Origin: Planctomycetota bacterium
Lineage (GTDB): Bacteria; Planctomycetota; UBA8108; UBA1146
DNA: 37,094 nt
Assembly (NCBI GenBank): GCA_013911165.1
Contig: JACETR010000022.1
Coordinates: forward strand, 1 to 37,094
Direction of reading: 5' to 3'
In this document: piece by piece, positions 1-8,519 of the stretch
Layout: each line of letters begins with the position of its first letter
Position numbering within the stretch: the first letter of the stretch is position 1
Notes under the pieces: model-generated
The model's input: the letters and a program-made list of their open reading frames with translations, nothing else
What the model was told of the DNA's origin: nothing
The model's database searches: none
Position numbers and translations under genes: made by a program

Positions 1-1
1 G

Positions 2-550
2 ATCGGCAGCGTCGGCCAACTCTCCCGGGAAAAGGGACACGTTCACCTGATCGAAGCGCTGACCCACCTCGACCATCGATCTCAAGCAGTCCAGCTGGTG
101 CTGGTCGGAGATGGCCCCGAGAAGAATGCCCTCTCCGAACGGGCACGGGCCCTCGGCATACACGGCCGCGTCCACTTCACCGGCTTCCAGAGCGATGTCA
201 GCAGTGCCATCCATGCCCTCGATGTCTACGTGCAGCCGAGTCTCGAAGAAGGACTCGGCACCAGTATCCTCGATGCCCTGCAGGCGTGCCGCCCCGTGGT
301 CGCCAGCCAGGTGGGCGGGATTCCGGAGGTCATCATCGATGGCGAAACGGGCCGTCTCGCCCCCGCCGCCAATCCAGCCCAACTGGCCGAAGCCATCGAT
401 TCCCTCCTCGATGATCGGGAAGGGGCGACCACTCTGGCCCGCGCCGGTCAGCAGCGGGCCACCCGGCACTACAGCCAGACCGCCATGATCGATGGCAACC
501 TGCAACTGTACGCACGACTGTTGCAGAAGCAGAGAGAGGGCCGGCGATGA
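2..550 (+). CDS. Glycosyltransferase family 4 (GT-B), C-terminal part, cut by the left edge
   Basis: The reading frame is open from base 2, so the gene starts outside the window. The first visible residues, IGSVGQLSREKGHVHLIEAL, are the usual start of the GT4 C-terminal Rossmann domain. LVLVGDGPEK and then VHFTGF follow, and EEGLGTSILDAL carries the nucleotide-sugar binding acidic pair. The second acid of the classical E-x7-E is Asp here. Family members transfer a sugar from an activated donor to a lipid, glycan or protein in the cytoplasm or at the inner membrane face; donor and acceptor cannot be read from this fragment. The stop codon overlaps the start of the rhomboid gene as ATGA, so the two are probably translated together. 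The family call is firm; substrate is unknown. Confidence 0.9.
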   Translation: MGSVGQLSREKGHVHLIEALTHLDHRSQAVQLVLVGDGPEKNALSERARALGIHGRVHFTGFQSDVSSAIHALDVYVQPSLEEGLGTSILDALQACRPVVASQVGGIPEVIIDGETGRLAPAANPAQLAEAIDSLLDDREGATTLARAGQQRATRHYSQTAMIDGNLQLYARLLQKQREGRR

Positions 551-1341
551 TTCCGATTCGCGACAGTGAACCGAGCGGCATCACCCCCTACGTCACCATC
601 GGCATCCTCGTTCTCAACGTGCTCGTCTCCATCGCTCAATACGCCGATCCGGGAATGCTGCTGATGGAGGGGGGCCTGCGACCGGCGTGGTTCCTCGGTT
701 ACCTCAATGGTGAAACGATGGGCACCATTCCCGAGGTGGAACGAAAGGATGCGCAGGCTCTCGAGCTGCTCTTCGATGGCCGCTTCGCTCCGCCCACGGA
801 AATGCCACTGACCTTCGCCACCGCCATCCTGCCGCTGTTGCTGAGCATGTTCCTGCACGGAGGGCTGATGCATCTCATCGGCAACATGCTGTTTCTGTGG
901 ATCTTCAGTGACAACATCGAGGGCCGTCTGGGGCATGTCAGATTTCTGATTTTCTATCTGCTCTGCGGCGTCATCGCATCGCTGACCCATGTGGTGCTCA
1001 ATCCGGAATCGATCACCCCGACGGTGGGTGCATCCGGAGCCATCGCCGGCATCCTTGGCGCCTACTGGCTCTGCTATCCCCACTCGAAGGTGACGCTGCT
1101 CTTCTGGATCTACGTGATCATTCGTACCTTTGAAATCCGTGCGAGCTGGTTCCTCGGTTTCTGGTTTGCCCGTGACATCTTTCGGGTGTGGGTCGGGCTC
1201 GAGGGCAGTACCGCCGTCTGGGCCCACATCGGTGGCTTTGTCATCGGCACCTGCCTGATCATCCCCTTCACTCCCCCGGGCCACTCGAACCGGGAAGTGC
1301 GCTTCCGCTGGCTGGAACGCTCCGGACTGATTCGCAAGTAA
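547..1341 (+). CDS. Rhomboid family intramembrane serine protease
   Basis: This 264-residue polytopic protein shows the rhomboid catalytic signatures: the H-x3-N motif in MHLIGNM (H109, N113), the nucleophile in GASG (S163) and the second catalytic residue in WAHIGG (H227). Hydrophobic segments lie near residues 16-32, 90-120, 131-150, 160-178, 182-205 and 222-241. There is an unusually long first loop (about 33-90), where rhomboids of this class carry L1. Rhomboids cleave transmembrane substrates inside the bilayer of the inner membrane. The start ATG sits inside the stop of the upstream glycosyltransferase and the next gene starts 8 bases downstream, so this is an operon. The substrate is unknown. 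Active-site residues are intact, so an active protease is expected. Confidence 0.93.
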   Translation: MIPIRDSEPSGITPYVTIGILVLNVLVSIAQYADPGMLLMEGGLRPAWFLGYLNGETMGTIPEVERKDAQALELLFDGRFAPPTEMPLTFATAILPLLLSMFLHGGLMHLIGNMLFLWIFSDNIEGRLGHVRFLIFYLLCGVIASLTHVVLNPESITPTVGASGAIAGILGAYWLCYPHSKVTLLFWIYVIIRTFEIRASWFLGFWFARDIFRVWVGLEGSTAVWAHIGGFVIGTCLIIPFTPPGHSNREVRFRWLERSGLIRK

Positions 1342-1349
1342 GGACACCG

Positions 1350-1967
1350 ATGCTTGAACAACACCCGCTGCTACCGTGGATCATCTTTCCCCTGGTCGGG
1401 GCCCTCATCGGCTACGCCACCAACTGGCTCGCCGTCAAAATGCTGTTTCGCCCACGCCGCCTCGTCGGTGTCGGTCCGCTGAAGTTTCAGGGGGTCGTCC
1501 CCCGGCGTCAGGAAGCCCTCGCCGACAGCATCGCCGAGACGGTCCACGACGAATTGATCTCCGCTGAAGATGTCGCAGAGTTGGTGCAGAAGATCGCCAC
1601 CAGCGATGACGTGCGCACAAAACTTCAGACGAAGATCGATGCCCTCATCGCCGAACAGTTGCAGAGCCTCGGGCCGATGGCATCCTTCCTGCCCGGAGAT
1701 CTGGTCGACCGCATCAAGCAGCGTATCGAGCAGGAGGTCTTCACCTTTGTCGAAGAGATGGGATCAGACCTTCATGGCGTATTGGGTGATCAACTCGATG
1801 TGAAGGGCAAGGTGCGGGAACGCATCCTCAACTTCGAACTCGATCAGATGGAACAGCTGGTCCTGCGGGTCGCCCGCAAAGAGTTGCGCCACATCGAGAT
1901 TCTCGGAGGTTTCCTCGGACTGATCGTCGGCCTGGCCCAGGCGGGCCTGCTGCAGCTCTGGAGCTGA
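1350..1967 (+). CDS. DUF445 family membrane protein
   Basis: I start this 205-residue protein at the ATG at 1350, preceded by AAGGACACCG just after the rhomboid stop. A longer open frame back to 1188 lies inside the rhomboid gene and is not used. The N-terminus has a membrane segment with the family hallmark GYATNWLAVKMLFRP (residues 21-35). A charged amphipathic middle follows with KFQGVVPRRQEALADSIAETV, and a C-terminal hydrophobic helix (GGFLGLIVGLAQAGLLQL) completes the typical DUF445/YheB architecture. The biochemical role of the family is not established. The gene ends two bases before the convergent stop of the editing-domain gene, leaving no room for a separate terminator. Confidence 0.88.
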   Translation: MLEQHPLLPWIIFPLVGALIGYATNWLAVKMLFRPRRLVGVGPLKFQGVVPRRQEALADSIAETVHDELISAEDVAELVQKIATSDDVRTKLQTKIDALIAEQLQSLGPMASFLPGDLVDRIKQRIEQEVFTFVEEMGSDLHGVLGDQLDVKGKVRERILNFELDQMEQLVLRVARKELRHIEILGGFLGLIVGLAQAGLLQLWS

Positions 1968-1969
1968 GG

Positions 1970-2386
1970 TCAGAAACTTTTGAAGACCTTGGCGATGCCG
2001 GGGCCTTCAACGTGCATCTGAAACTCGTTGAAGTGACCCCACGGGGTATGCAGTACTTTGTATCCCACCGACTCGAGACGCTCTCCCACCTCGAGGAGTA
2101 TCTCCCGGGATGCTTCCGGCTCAGCAGTCTGCTCTGAAAGATGGGCGAAGGAGTGCAACACCACCTGCTCGACCTCCACCTTGCGCGCATGCCACTTCAG
2201 ATTTTTCAGGGTCTTGCGCACGGTGGCGGCCCGATCTTCCAGATCCTGAGGCTCCACATGCACCCAGGCGAGGACCGCTCCCCCCGGTTCGGTGGTCGCC
2301 TCGACCTCCAATTCCGGCTCCGATTCCAGATTACGCTGGTGGGATTTGAGCCAAAAATCCCTCACATGGAGCATGAGCAGCTTCAT
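1970..2386 (-). CDS. Free-standing threonyl-tRNA synthetase editing domain (archaeal tRNA-Thr ED type)
   Basis: The start at 2386 is set by a strong AGGAGG site six bases upstream; a longer frame up to 2512 has no such site. The 138-residue product opens with MKLLMLHVRDFWL. It has an AVLAWVHVEP strand, then the family markers LHSFAHLSEQ (residues 78-86) and TPWGHFNEFQ (114-123). These match the N-terminal editing domain of archaeal threonyl-tRNA synthetases (Pfam tRNA-Thr_ED), which removes serine from mischarged tRNA-Thr. Here it stands alone, without catalytic or anticodon domains. The archaeal motif PFGWYKxF reads PWGHFNEF, so the lysine linked to editing in archaeal enzymes is Asn. Activity is therefore uncertain. 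It is transcribed divergently from the kinase gene. Confidence 0.75.
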   Translation of the reverse strand: MKLLMLHVRDFWLKSHQRNLESEPELEVEATTEPGGAVLAWVHVEPQDLEDRAATVRKTLKNLKWHARKVEVEQVVLHSFAHLSEQTAEPEASREILLEVGERLESVGYKVLHTPWGHFNEFQMHVEGPGIAKVFKSF

Positions 2387-2401
2387 TTCGCCTCCTGAAG
2401 T

Positions 2402-2416
2402 GGTCAGCGATTGACC
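2402..2416. promoter_or_regulatory. Inverted repeat GGTCA-N5-TGACC, candidate operator 1
   Basis: This is a perfect dyad with 5-base arms and a 5-base spacer in the 124-base gap between two divergent genes, 16 bases upstream of the editing-domain start. A near copy lies 51 bases away at 2453. It looks like a dimeric repressor or activator site; the cognate regulator is unknown. Confidence 0.4.
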
Positions 2417-2452
2417 GGCTGTGGATGGGAACGCCCTGAAAGGGTAACATGT

Positions 2453-2467
2453 GGTCAGATCATGGCC
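2453..2467. promoter_or_regulatory. Inverted repeat GGTCA-N5-TGGCC, candidate operator 2
   Basis: This is the second copy of the dyad at 2402, with one changed base in the right arm (TGGCC for TGACC) and the same 5-base spacing. It lies 43 bases upstream of the kinase start. The two centres are 51 bases apart, close to five helical turns, which would put both sites on one face of the DNA. Confidence 0.38.
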
Positions 2468-2510
2468 ACTTTTTCCCAAATCCCGGCCAGCCCCAATTTG
2501 TCGAGGAATC

Positions 2511-5500
2511 ATGACCCAGGCCCAGCCCGACCTGCTGCTGAACCACCGTTACCGCCTCTCGGTCCGTATTGGCCAGGGCGGGATGGGTGAGGTGTGGCAG
2601 GCTACCGATGAGGCCCACGGATCGCGGACAGTCGCCGTCAAAATGATGCCGGATCACCTCGACGCCACTGACCGGCGCCGCTTCGAACGGGAAGTCCGGG
2701 TCCTGCGCGAGGTCCATCATCCCCATGTGGTGCCCCTCCTCGATCTGGGCTGGCACGGTGATGCCCTCTTCTACGTCATGGAATACGTCGGCCCCTTCAC
2801 CCTCGAAGATGTCATCGTCGCCCACCCGGAGGGTCTCCCCGAAAACCGACGGCCGTGGCTCTTCCAGCGCGCTCTCGAACTTCTGGAAGCGCTTCAGCAT
2901 CTGCACGGCCAGCGTCTGGTACACCGGGATGTCAAACCGGCGAACGTGCTGCTGAAGAGTCACCGTGAAAATGTTCAGGAAGTCGGACAGCTCCTCGAAG
3001 ATGGAAACCCGAGGGCCCTGCTCGCCGACCTTGGTCTCGTCGCCCGTGCCGACCTGCACAGCGCCCTGACTCAAAGTGCCCTGGGAACGCCCCAGTACAT
3101 GGCACCGGAACGCATCGAAAGTCCGATGGCCATCGATGAACGTTCCGATTTGTGGTCGGTCGGTGTGCTCCTCTATCGAGGATTGACGGGACGCTTTCCC
3201 TTTCCGCGTCTGAGCGATGCCCTCTCCCGACAGCCCGCCGCGACCATCGAAGGCCTCAATGAACCCCTCTCCGCGGTCGTCCAGTCCCTGTTGCAGTTTG
3301 AGCCGCACCGACGTCCGGCGGATGCGGGCATCGCCCGCTCGATGCTTCTCGATGCCCTCGAGGGTCATGAACAGGCTGCCACCGATCAACCGGTGATGCG
3401 CCGCACCCACCCCGCCTTCACCGGTCGCCAAAGTGCGTTGGAATCTCTCAAGACCAGCGCCGCCCTTAGCGCCCGCGGCAATGGGACGTGGCTTCACATC
3501 GAGGGAGATGAAGGGATGGGCAAAAGCTGGCTCCTGCGCCGCAGTGAGTTCCGTTCCCACGCCCTTGTCGCCGACGGCATGCAACACTTCCATGGCAGTT
3601 TTGATGGGCGTGAACCCCATGGTGGTTATCGCCACCTGCTGGAACAGGTCCTCGGTCACCTGGAGCGCCAGAGCGGCGACCCCCAAAGTGCCAGTGACTC
3701 GCTCGGCCCGTGGGGATCGCATCTGCAATCGGTGTTCCCGCGCCTCCTGGGCAATCAGTGGATCGAAGGCTGCCCTGACCAACAGGAAACGATTCCGGAA
3801 GAACTGCTCCGTGAACGGGTCTTCGATGCGGTGATCCGCTGTCTGACACAAAACTCCGAGGTCGAACCGCGTACGCTGATTCTCGAAGACATCGACCGTC
3901 TCGATGAGTTCGACATGGAACTGCTGCGACGCCTGATCTATGCCGCCGTCGATCTGCCGATCCTCGTCATCACCACCGCCCAGCCGGTCACGCGCCAGAA
4001 GGGCAGTGCCCTGCAGCGTCTCGGTCAGGATCTGGAGTTGGAAAACCGCTTCACTCTCATCACGCTCGACCCTCTCGAGGCGGATGAGGGAACCGCACTG
4101 ATTCATTCATTGCTGGTACCGGAAGCAGAGGTCGATCCGGCCGTCACCGAGACCCTCTTTGAACGCAGCAATGGCGTGCCGCTCTTACTGGTACAACTCT
4201 TTGGTGGCCTTTGGAATCGCGGCGCCCTGCAACTGGATGCGGGACGGTGGACCGCATCCGCCACGGATCTTGAAGAGATTCCCGTGCCGGAAATGGCCCG
4301 CAATCACTTCCTCGATGTCCTCGAACAACTCGATGCCCAACAGCGACGGGTCCTCGATGTGGCGTCCGTCATGAGCGGACTTCTCGATTTCGATGTGCTC
4401 TGCGAAGCGTGTGGTCTCGATGAGTTTGAACTCGATACCCAGGCGCGGGTGCTGGTGCGCCAGGGCCTTCTCTATCAGGAGCCGGAAGGTTTCCGCTGGG
4501 GACACACCTGGGAACAGGAGTTTGTCGCCTCCGAACTGACCCAGCCGATGCGCCAGCGCCTGCACCTGCGGCTGGGCAAGATCCTCGAAGCGCGCTTTCA
4601 GGATGCGGATGCTCCGGTGCAGGCCATCGCCGAACACTTTTCCAGAGGTGGCGATGAATCGAAGGGGCGCGAGTGGCTGCTGAAGGCTGCGGATCGTGCC
4701 GAGTCGGCGTGGGCCCTCGACCGCGCCCTCGAACTGTGTGAGCGGGCCCTCCATGGAACGACGGATGATACGGTTCGTCGCACGCTGCTCGCACGGATTG
4801 GTGACCTGCGCTGCCGTACCGGTCAACCGGAATCGGGTCGCGAGGCCTACACCCAGGCGATGGGTCTGTGGACCGCCATCGAAGGCTGGTGGCTCGAAGA
4901 ACCAGAGAAATCCCAGGAAGTCCCCGCCGAGTTGACCGAGTACGTCGACCTGATCGGCAAGATTGGCGAAGTGCAGATGCGCGCCGGCGAGTACGACCAG
5001 GCCCTCGACAGTTTTTCCAAGTCGGGAGATCTGGCACGCTTCGCCGGCATGACTTCCCTTTTGGCCAGTTCCCGCAGCCGCATGGGTGCTGCCCATACCT
5101 TCCGTGACGATCTGACCGCCGCTCAGGAGTGCTACCAGGATGCAGCCACCATCTGTGCCGGAGATGAAACCCTCGACGCCGAATATGTGGTCGCCCTCAT
5201 CGGGCTCTCTTCCCTCGACCGCCGCAGCGGAAAACTGGAAGCCGCCCTCGAACGTCTCGATGAAGCGATGCCCATCGCCGAACGCAGTCAGCATCCGATG
5301 CAACGGGCCGGTATCTGGGGACAGCGGGGAACCCTTTACCAGAATCTGGGCCGCTTCAGTGATGCGGTGCAGGCATATGAGATTTCAAGACAGGTGCGCG
5401 AGGAGATCGGCGATCGCCGCGGCCTCGCCATCACACTGATGAATCAGGGTCGCATCCTGACCAGCAGTGGTGAAACCCAGCGCGCACGCGAAGTATTGCA

Positions 5501-6323
5501 GCAGGCCCTCGACCTTTTCCGTGAAACCGGGGATCTGCAGGGACGGATTCTGACCCTCGGAAATCTGGGCTCTCTGCACTTCCACCGCGGGGAACATCGT
5601 CAGTCACGGGAGATGCTCGAGGAATACCTGCGCCTCTCCCAACAGCACCGCATCGTTCGCGCTCAGGCGGACGCTCTCGTCAGTCTGGGAATGCTGCATT
5701 TGGAAGCCCATGAGTTTGCACCCGCCATCGAGGTGCTCGCCGAAGGACGCGAACTCTTTGAAAAGGTGGGCGATGTGCAAGGCACCCTGAGAGCCCGCCT
5801 GAATCAGGCGCGAGCGATCGGTCGCTCCGGTGACAATCGCCTCGCCCTCGAATCGGCCCAGGAGGTCGAAAAGACCGCGCGCGAAACCCGGGCCACACCC
5901 ATCGTCATCGATGCCCTGCGTATTCAGGCGGAAGCGCATCGCTTGCACGGAGAACTCGATCCCGCACTGGAGAAGGTCGAGGCCGCCATCGAAATGGTCG
6001 CCGACCAGCGTCTTCCCTACGCCGAAGGCTGCTGCTGGCGAACCCTCGGCAAGGTCCAGCGCGATCGCGGTTTCGAATGGGCGGATCGTGCAGGCATCGC
6101 CTTTGAAAAATCACAGGCCATCTTCCGCGATCACGATTGCCAGCATGCCATGGCCGTGACCTGTCGCGAGTTTGCCGAGTTCCTTCTGGGAGTCGACGAA
6201 GCATCTTTGGCAGCGGAGGCCCTGACCACGGCGGCGGAGATCTTTGAGACTCTCGAGAGCCCCGTCGATCTGAAATTGACTCAGAAACTGATAGAAGCGG
6301 GAGGCCTTCATGGAACCTCTTGA
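2511..6323 (+). CDS. Ser/Thr protein kinase with AAA-type ATPase and TPR repeats
   Basis: This 1270-residue cytoplasmic signalling protein starts at ATG 2511, preceded by GAGG. A frame starting at 2451 lacks a good ribosome site. Residues 14-280 form a Hanks-type kinase: glycine loop GQGGMGEV (21-28), Lys44 in VAVK, catalytic HRD (138-140) with VKPAN, DLG in place of DFG (173-175), and APE (198-200). Residues about 300-560 are an ATPase with Walker A GDEGMGKS (332-339) and Walker B LILEDIDRLD (456-465). From about 690 to the end are many TPR-like helical repeats. This is the PknK-like kinase plus AAA/TPR arrangement. No transmembrane segment is seen. It overlaps the sigma-54 activator by 14 bases, which suggests the kinase controls or acts with that regulator. 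Confidence 0.92.
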   Translation: MTQAQPDLLLNHRYRLSVRIGQGGMGEVWQATDEAHGSRTVAVKMMPDHLDATDRRRFEREVRVLREVHHPHVVPLLDLGWHGDALFYVMEYVGPFTLEDVIVAHPEGLPENRRPWLFQRALELLEALQHLHGQRLVHRDVKPANVLLKSHRENVQEVGQLLEDGNPRALLADLGLVARADLHSALTQSALGTPQYMAPERIESPMAIDERSDLWSVGVLLYRGLTGRFPFPRLSDALSRQPAATIEGLNEPLSAVVQSLLQFEPHRRPADAGIARSMLLDALEGHEQAATDQPVMRRTHPAFTGRQSALESLKTSAALSARGNGTWLHIEGDEGMGKSWLLRRSEFRSHALVADGMQHFHGSFDGREPHGGYRHLLEQVLGHLERQSGDPQSASDSLGPWGSHLQSVFPRLLGNQWIEGCPDQQETIPEELLRERVFDAVIRCLTQNSEVEPRTLILEDIDRLDEFDMELLRRLIYAAVDLPILVITTAQPVTRQKGSALQRLGQDLELENRFTLITLDPLEADEGTALIHSLLVPEAEVDPAVTETLFERSNGVPLLLVQLFGGLWNRGALQLDAGRWTASATDLEEIPVPEMARNHFLDVLEQLDAQQRRVLDVASVMSGLLDFDVLCEACGLDEFELDTQARVLVRQGLLYQEPEGFRWGHTWEQEFVASELTQPMRQRLHLRLGKILEARFQDADAPVQAIAEHFSRGGDESKGREWLLKAADRAESAWALDRALELCERALHGTTDDTVRRTLLARIGDLRCRTGQPESGREAYTQAMGLWTAIEGWWLEEPEKSQEVPAELTEYVDLIGKIGEVQMRAGEYDQALDSFSKSGDLARFAGMTSLLASSRSRMGAAHTFRDDLTAAQECYQDAATICAGDETLDAEYVVALIGLSSLDRRSGKLEAALERLDEAMPIAERSQHPMQRAGIWGQRGTLYQNLGRFSDAVQAYEISRQVREEIGDRRGLAITLMNQGRILTSSGETQRAREVLQQALDLFRETGDLQGRILTLGNLGSLHFHRGEHRQSREMLEEYLRLSQQHRIVRAQADALVSLGMLHLEAHEFAPAIEVLAEGRELFEKVGDVQGTLRARLNQARAIGRSGDNRLALESAQEVEKTARETRATPIVIDALRIQAEAHRLHGELDPALEKVEAAIEMVADQRLPYAEGCCWRTLGKVQRDRGFEWADRAGIAFEKSQAIFRDHDCQHAMAVTCREFAEFLLGVDEASLAAEALTTAAEIFETLESPVDLKLTQKLIEAGGLHGTS

Positions 6324-8091
6324 TTACCGCGCGCGCGCCGTGCTCGCGCGGATCCGCCAAATGCTCGACCAGTTCAGCATGAAGCTGGAAGTGGATTGGG
6401 ACTACGATGTCCGCGATGTCCTCGAGCAGATTCTCACTCTGGCTGTCGGTGAGTTACAGTTCGGGGATGGAGCTCCCATCGACCGGGCTCTTCTCATCAC
6501 CCGTGCCGGCGATGGTGAATTGCTCGAAGCCGGTGCAGGCTGGAGCTCGGGCGAGGAGGACCTCTCCTTCAGTCGCACCATCGTCGAGGAGACGATCCAC
6601 TCCGAAAAATCTCTCCTCTGTGAGGACGCCATCGACGATCCACGCTTTCGCTCTTCCGACAGCCTCAGGGGACTCAAGGTCCTGACCCTGCTGTCGGTGC
6701 CGCTGCACATGGCCGGAACCACCAGTGGCGCCCTGTATGTGGAACGTCGCGATGCCCGCCACCTCTTCGGCGATCGTGATCGCACCTTTATCGAGGCCCT
6801 CGCCGAAACCATCGCCCCCACCGTGCACACCGCCCTGCAGCATCAGAAGAATGTCCGTGAACTGCGCCAACTGCGCTCGCGCAATGAGGCGGAATCGCGG
6901 ATGGGACACATCATCGGCCAGTCCACCGCCATGCAGCGAACTCTCGAACTGGCCACCACCGCCGCCCACCTCGACCGCACCGTGCTGATCACCGGTGAAT
7001 CGGGGGTCGGCAAGGAACTGCTCGCCCAGGCGATCCACACCCAGTCCCCCCGGGCCGATCAGCCCTTCGTCGTCGTCGACTGCTCCGGTCTTTCCGAATC
7101 ACTGCTGGAGAGTGAGCTCTTCGGCCATGTCAAAGGGGCCTTCACCGGTGCCACCGCCGACAAGATGGGGGCCTTTGAAGCCGCCGAGGGTGGCACCGTC
7201 TTTCTCGATGAAATCAGCGACGCCTCGATGCCGATGCAACAGGCGCTGCGACGGGTGTTGCAAGAGGGAGAGATCCGCCGCGTCGGCGATCGTGACTGGC
7301 GACCGGTCAATGTCCGTGTCGTCTGTGCGACCAACCGCGATCTCGCCCGCGAAGTCGAAGAGGAGCGATTTCTCGTCGACCTCTATCATCGGATTCACGA
7401 GTTTCCACTTCGACTCCCTTCCTTGCGTGAACGAAGGGAAGATATTCCACGACTGGCCGAACACTTTGTCGCCATCTTTGGTGAACGCAAAAACCCGCCT
7501 GTCCGCGGACTCGATTCAGAAACTCTGACCCTTCTCTCCGGAAGGGACTGGCAGGCAAACAATGTCCGTGAGTTGCGCAACGTCATTCAACTGTGTGTCG
7601 ACCTGACTCCCACCGAAATCATCACTGCCGATGTCCTGCAACGGGTGCTGAACATTCGCGGTGAAGAGGGACTCGCAGAAGGGGCTGAGACCGTACTTCC
7701 CCCCGAGGAAGTCCGCTTCAGTCCCGGATCACTGATCCATCTCGATCGCTCCGGCATCGCCGATCTGATCCGCTCGGTTCAGGACGAAACTCCCAAGGAG
7801 CAACGCCCCTGGGCCCAGCTGCAAAGGGAGTTTGGAGGATCGCTGATTACCGAAACTCTGCGCCAAACCAAATGGAAACTGCGACCGGCAGCAAGGCTTC
7901 TGGGTCTGTCGCCGGTGAAACTGCGCACCGAGTTCCGCCAGTGGATCGAACACCTCCTCGACCATTGTGGAGGTCGACGGGATGAAGTCGCCGATCGACT
8001 CGACATGCCCGCCGAGATCCTCGAGCGCAAACTCGCCGATCTGGGTATCGGCACTTCCAGCGAAGAAAAAACCGGAGAGGCGGAAGCATGA
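6310..8091 (+). CDS. Sigma-54-dependent transcriptional activator with GAF domain
   Basis: This 593-residue regulator has an N-terminal GAF sensor (about 30-178). Its AAA+ domain has Walker A GESGVGKE (229-236), the sigma-54 contact loop GAFTGA (276-281) and Walker B GGTVFLDE (294-301). The C-terminus carries a Fis-type helix-turn-helix around 509-548 (RPAARLLGLSPVKLRTEFRQW). A second similar helix-turn-helix segment, DEVADRLDMPAEILERKL (558-575), follows it. There is no response-regulator receiver domain, so input comes from a GAF ligand or the kinase encoded directly upstream. The start ATG has GGGAGG six bases before it and lies inside the kinase gene. Such proteins open promoters held by RNA polymerase with RpoN. 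No clear -24/-12 site was found in the window. Confidence 0.95.
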   Translation: MEPLDYRARAVLARIRQMLDQFSMKLEVDWDYDVRDVLEQILTLAVGELQFGDGAPIDRALLITRAGDGELLEAGAGWSSGEEDLSFSRTIVEETIHSEKSLLCEDAIDDPRFRSSDSLRGLKVLTLLSVPLHMAGTTSGALYVERRDARHLFGDRDRTFIEALAETIAPTVHTALQHQKNVRELRQLRSRNEAESRMGHIIGQSTAMQRTLELATTAAHLDRTVLITGESGVGKELLAQAIHTQSPRADQPFVVVDCSGLSESLLESELFGHVKGAFTGATADKMGAFEAAEGGTVFLDEISDASMPMQQALRRVLQEGEIRRVGDRDWRPVNVRVVCATNRDLAREVEEERFLVDLYHRIHEFPLRLPSLRERREDIPRLAEHFVAIFGERKNPPVRGLDSETLTLLSGRDWQANNVRELRNVIQLCVDLTPTEIITADVLQRVLNIRGEEGLAEGAETVLPPEEVRFSPGSLIHLDRSGIADLIRSVQDETPKEQRPWAQLQREFGGSLITETLRQTKWKLRPAARLLGLSPVKLRTEFRQWIEHLLDHCGGRRDEVADRLDMPAEILERKLADLGIGTSSEEKTGEAEA

Positions 8092-8378
8092 AGGTCGGCA
8101 TCATCAAGGCTCACCTGCAGGTCCCCGGTTCCCGCTCTCTCAAAGAGAAGCGCCACGCCATCCGCAGTCTCAAGGATCAATTGCAATCGCGTTTCAAAGT
8201 CTCCGTCGCAGAAGTCGATGATCAGGACCTGCACCAGAGTGCCGTGCTCGGCGTCTCCTTCGTCGCCAGTGATGGAAAGAATGCCCAGTCACGTCTGCAA
8301 AATCTGGTGAACTTTATCGAGGACTACCGAAATGCGGTCGTCGTCGCCATCGACAAGGAAATCCTCCACGAGAATTGA
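8088..8378 (+). CDS. DUF503 (YlxP-like) small protein
   Basis: This 96-residue protein overlaps the activator stop as ATGA and is the third gene of the signalling operon. The sequence MKVGIIKAHLQVPGSRSLKE followed by KRHAIRSLKDQLQSRFKVSVAEVDDQD matches DUF503. That is a small ferredoxin-like fold family found near nusA-infB-rbfA in many bacteria, where it is called YlxP. Here it is away from that cluster. No enzymatic role is established for the family. The short length and the motif are both typical. Confidence 0.88.
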   Translation: MKVGIIKAHLQVPGSRSLKEKRHAIRSLKDQLQSRFKVSVAEVDDQDLHQSAVLGVSFVASDGKNAQSRLQNLVNFIEDYRNAVVVAIDKEILHEN

Positions 8379-8519
8379 GGGATTTCCTGAACTCCTGTCC
8401 CTGACAGATGGAGATCCCGGCGATTCCTGACCAAAATCGACGAACGGCCTTGGCGAACGCGGACCTCTTCGGATAACTTTGCGATTCCTCGGGACGGCCT
8501 CCACGGAAGGTGTACGACA

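Noticed and set aside
1188..1349. Upstream extension of the DUF445 gene
   Set aside because: It would lie inside the rhomboid gene; the ATG at 1350 gives the standard family N-terminus.
2460..4106. Minus-strand 548-codon open frame within the kinase gene
   Set aside because: The opposite strand codes a kinase with all catalytic motifs; this frame has none.
8379..8519. Possible terminator (GGGATTTCC with GGAGATCCC) after the DUF503 gene
   Set aside because: The stem has a long loop and no T run on either strand.
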